A DNA stretch of 7,509 nt from an uncultured Pseudomonadales bacterium (GTDB lineage Bacteria > Pseudomonadota > Gammaproteobacteria > Pseudomonadales > Pseudohongiellaceae): NCBI GenBank assembly GCA_938082955.1, contig CALKDE010000085.1, positions 1-7,509 of the forward strand, in the 5' to 3' direction. Of this stretch, positions 6,304-7,509 are shown one piece after another; position 1 is the first letter of the stretch, and every line of letters starts with the position of its first letter. Under the pieces are notes generated by a model. That model was not told the origin of the DNA, ran no database searches, and saw only the letters and a list, made by a program, of their open reading frames with translations. The position numbers and the translations under genes were made by a program.

Positions 6304-7509
6304 ATGACAGATAACGTAAGTACTGGCATTGCACCAAAAGAGTTTCTCGGCCATCCACGCGGCTTGGCAATTTGCTTCCTAACCGAAATGTGGGAACGCT
6401 TTAGTTATTATGGTATGCGCGCCCTGCTCATCTTTTATTTGACCCAACACTTTTTATTCTCAGACCAATCTGCCTCAAGCATCTATGCAGCTTATATATC
6501 ACTCGTCTACATAACACCCGTTATTGGAGGAGTGGTCGCGGACCGCTATATCGGACCTGTCAAGGCGGTTATTCTAGGCTCTATATTACTCGTTGCCGGC
6601 CACTTAGGCATGGCTATCGAAGGCTCCCAAGCGATAGAGAACATCGTCGATGGTGAGACGCTCATTTACCGCGATCCGTTCTACCTTCAAGTCTTCTATT
6701 TCTCGCTTGGACTAATCATCATGGGCGTAGGCTTCTTGAAAGCAAACATCTCTACGCTCGTAGGTTCGATGTACGAGCGCGAAGATCCCCGACGCGATGG
6801 AGCCTTCACACTATTTTATATGGGAATCAATGCCGGCTCATTCTTAGGCGCGATAATCTGCGGTCTGTTATTGCAATATAAAGGCTTCAGCTGGGGTTTC
6901 GGTGCAGCCGGTATCGGCATGTTATTTGGTCTAGTGGTATTCATTAAAGGCCATCACCTATTCGGACCAGCCGGACTACCGAAGGACCCTGTAGCGCTGC
7001 AGCAGAAAATATTTCCAGGACTTAGCCGCGAAGTGTTTATCTACATACTGGCCTTCGTTGGCGTTTTGGTATGCTGGCAACTGATGCAGGCACCACCACT
7101 GGTAGGTGGCCTTGTTGGTGCTACGCTTGTAGGCATGACTCTAACGGTTGTTGTCTATGCATTCACCAAGTGTGAACAGATAGACAGGAATAGAATGCTA
7201 GTCTGTCTCTTCTTAATGAGCTATCAGATTATCTTTTGGTCACTCTGGGAACAGACTGGCAGCTCATTAAACCTGATGGCGGACCGCAATGTAGATCGCA
7301 TCGTATTCGGCCTCGAACTGCCGGCAGCAATGTTTCAATCGGTTAATGCCTTCTTTATCATTACCTTGGCGCCTGTCTTCAGCATTGCCTGGATCTATCT
7401 AAACCGACGCGGCTGGGAACCCAGCACACCTACTAAATTTGCCCTAGCACTTATACAGCTCGGACTCGGCTTTTTATTTTTGGTGTATGGCGCGTCACTG
7501 GCGAGTGAC
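6304..7509 (+). CDS. POT/PTR2-family peptide:H+ symporter (3' end beyond window)
   Basis: 402 codons are open to the window edge with no stop. The protein is a polytopic inner-membrane transporter of the proton-dependent oligopeptide family, importing di- and tripeptides with protons. Visible signatures are the TM1 motif ExxERFxYYG as EMWERFSYYG (28-37), GGVVADRYIG after TM2, FLKANIS with the conserved Lys146 of TM4, the second PTR2 signature FYMGINAGSFLG (171-182) and the TM7 motif SLWEQTGSSLNL with Glu316. These are the residues tied to proton and peptide coupling in studied members. Family proteins run to about 480-520 residues, so roughly the last fifth is missing here by window truncation only. 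The ATG lies 5 bases after the mltD stop with AGGA inside the mltD end, 11 bases upstream, so the two genes are probably cotranscribed. Which peptides it carries cannot be told. Confidence 0.93.
   Translation, partial: MTDNVSTGIAPKEFLGHPRGLAICFLTEMWERFSYYGMRALLIFYLTQHFLFSDQSASSIYAAYISLVYITPVIGGVVADRYIGPVKAVILGSILLVAGHLGMAIEGSQAIENIVDGETLIYRDPFYLQVFYFSLGLIIMGVGFLKANISTLVGSMYEREDPRRDGAFTLFYMGINAGSFLGAIICGLLLQYKGFSWGFGAAGIGMLFGLVVFIKGHHLFGPAGLPKDPVALQQKIFPGLSREVFIYILAFVGVLVCWQLMQAPPLVGGLVGATLVGMTLTVVVYAFTKCEQIDRNRMLVCLFLMSYQIIFWSLWEQTGSSLNLMADRNVDRIVFGLELPAAMFQSVNAFFIITLAPVFSIAWIYLNRRGWEPSTPTKFALALIQLGLGFLFLVYGASLASD

Overview
The window looks like chromosomal DNA from a free-living gammaproteobacterium. 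The evidence is the gene families and their order. SohB, NudC, DnaQ, a YafS-type methyltransferase, glyoxalase II, the lytic transglycosylase MltD and a POT peptide transporter are all present, and the core order mltD / gloB / yafS-type methyltransferase / rnhA / dnaQ is a known gammaproteobacterial neighbourhood. Genus cannot be read from the sequence. I see no tRNA, rRNA, CRISPR array, insertion sequence or phage gene.

Layout: two divergent arms leave a control region at about 3704-3870. The left arm, on the minus strand and in transcription order, holds a SAM-dependent methyltransferase (3703-2906), a wrecked rnhA relic (2865-2543), dnaQ (2526-1801), nudC (1637-822) and the N-terminal 249 codons of sohB (748 to the left edge). 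The right arm, on the plus strand, holds a decayed gloB (3871-4642), mltD (4706-6298) and a POT-family peptide:H+ symporter starting 5 bases after mltD (6304 to the right edge).

The most notable content is that two of the expected genes are dead. The 379 bases between the methyltransferase and dnaQ contain an unannotated rnhA (RNase HI) pseudogene. Its stop codons and frameshifts break it, yet D10-, E48- and D70-equivalent codons can still be aligned, and its last quarter is missing just before dnaQ. On the other side of the divergent promoter region, gloB reads as an open frame of 224 codons but is degenerate: an apparent in-frame loss of three codons removes two metal ligands, a frameshift ends the frame early, and the rest of the C-terminus is still legible downstream in the +1 frame with a further stop codon. 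The methyltransferase between the two ruins is intact.

The surviving genes have housekeeping roles: replication proofreading (DnaQ), NAD(H)/NAD-RNA hydrolysis (NudC), membrane proteolysis (SohB), peptidoglycan cleavage (MltD) and peptide uptake (POT). I found no new multi-gene system. The novelty is a syntenic block caught while losing genes.
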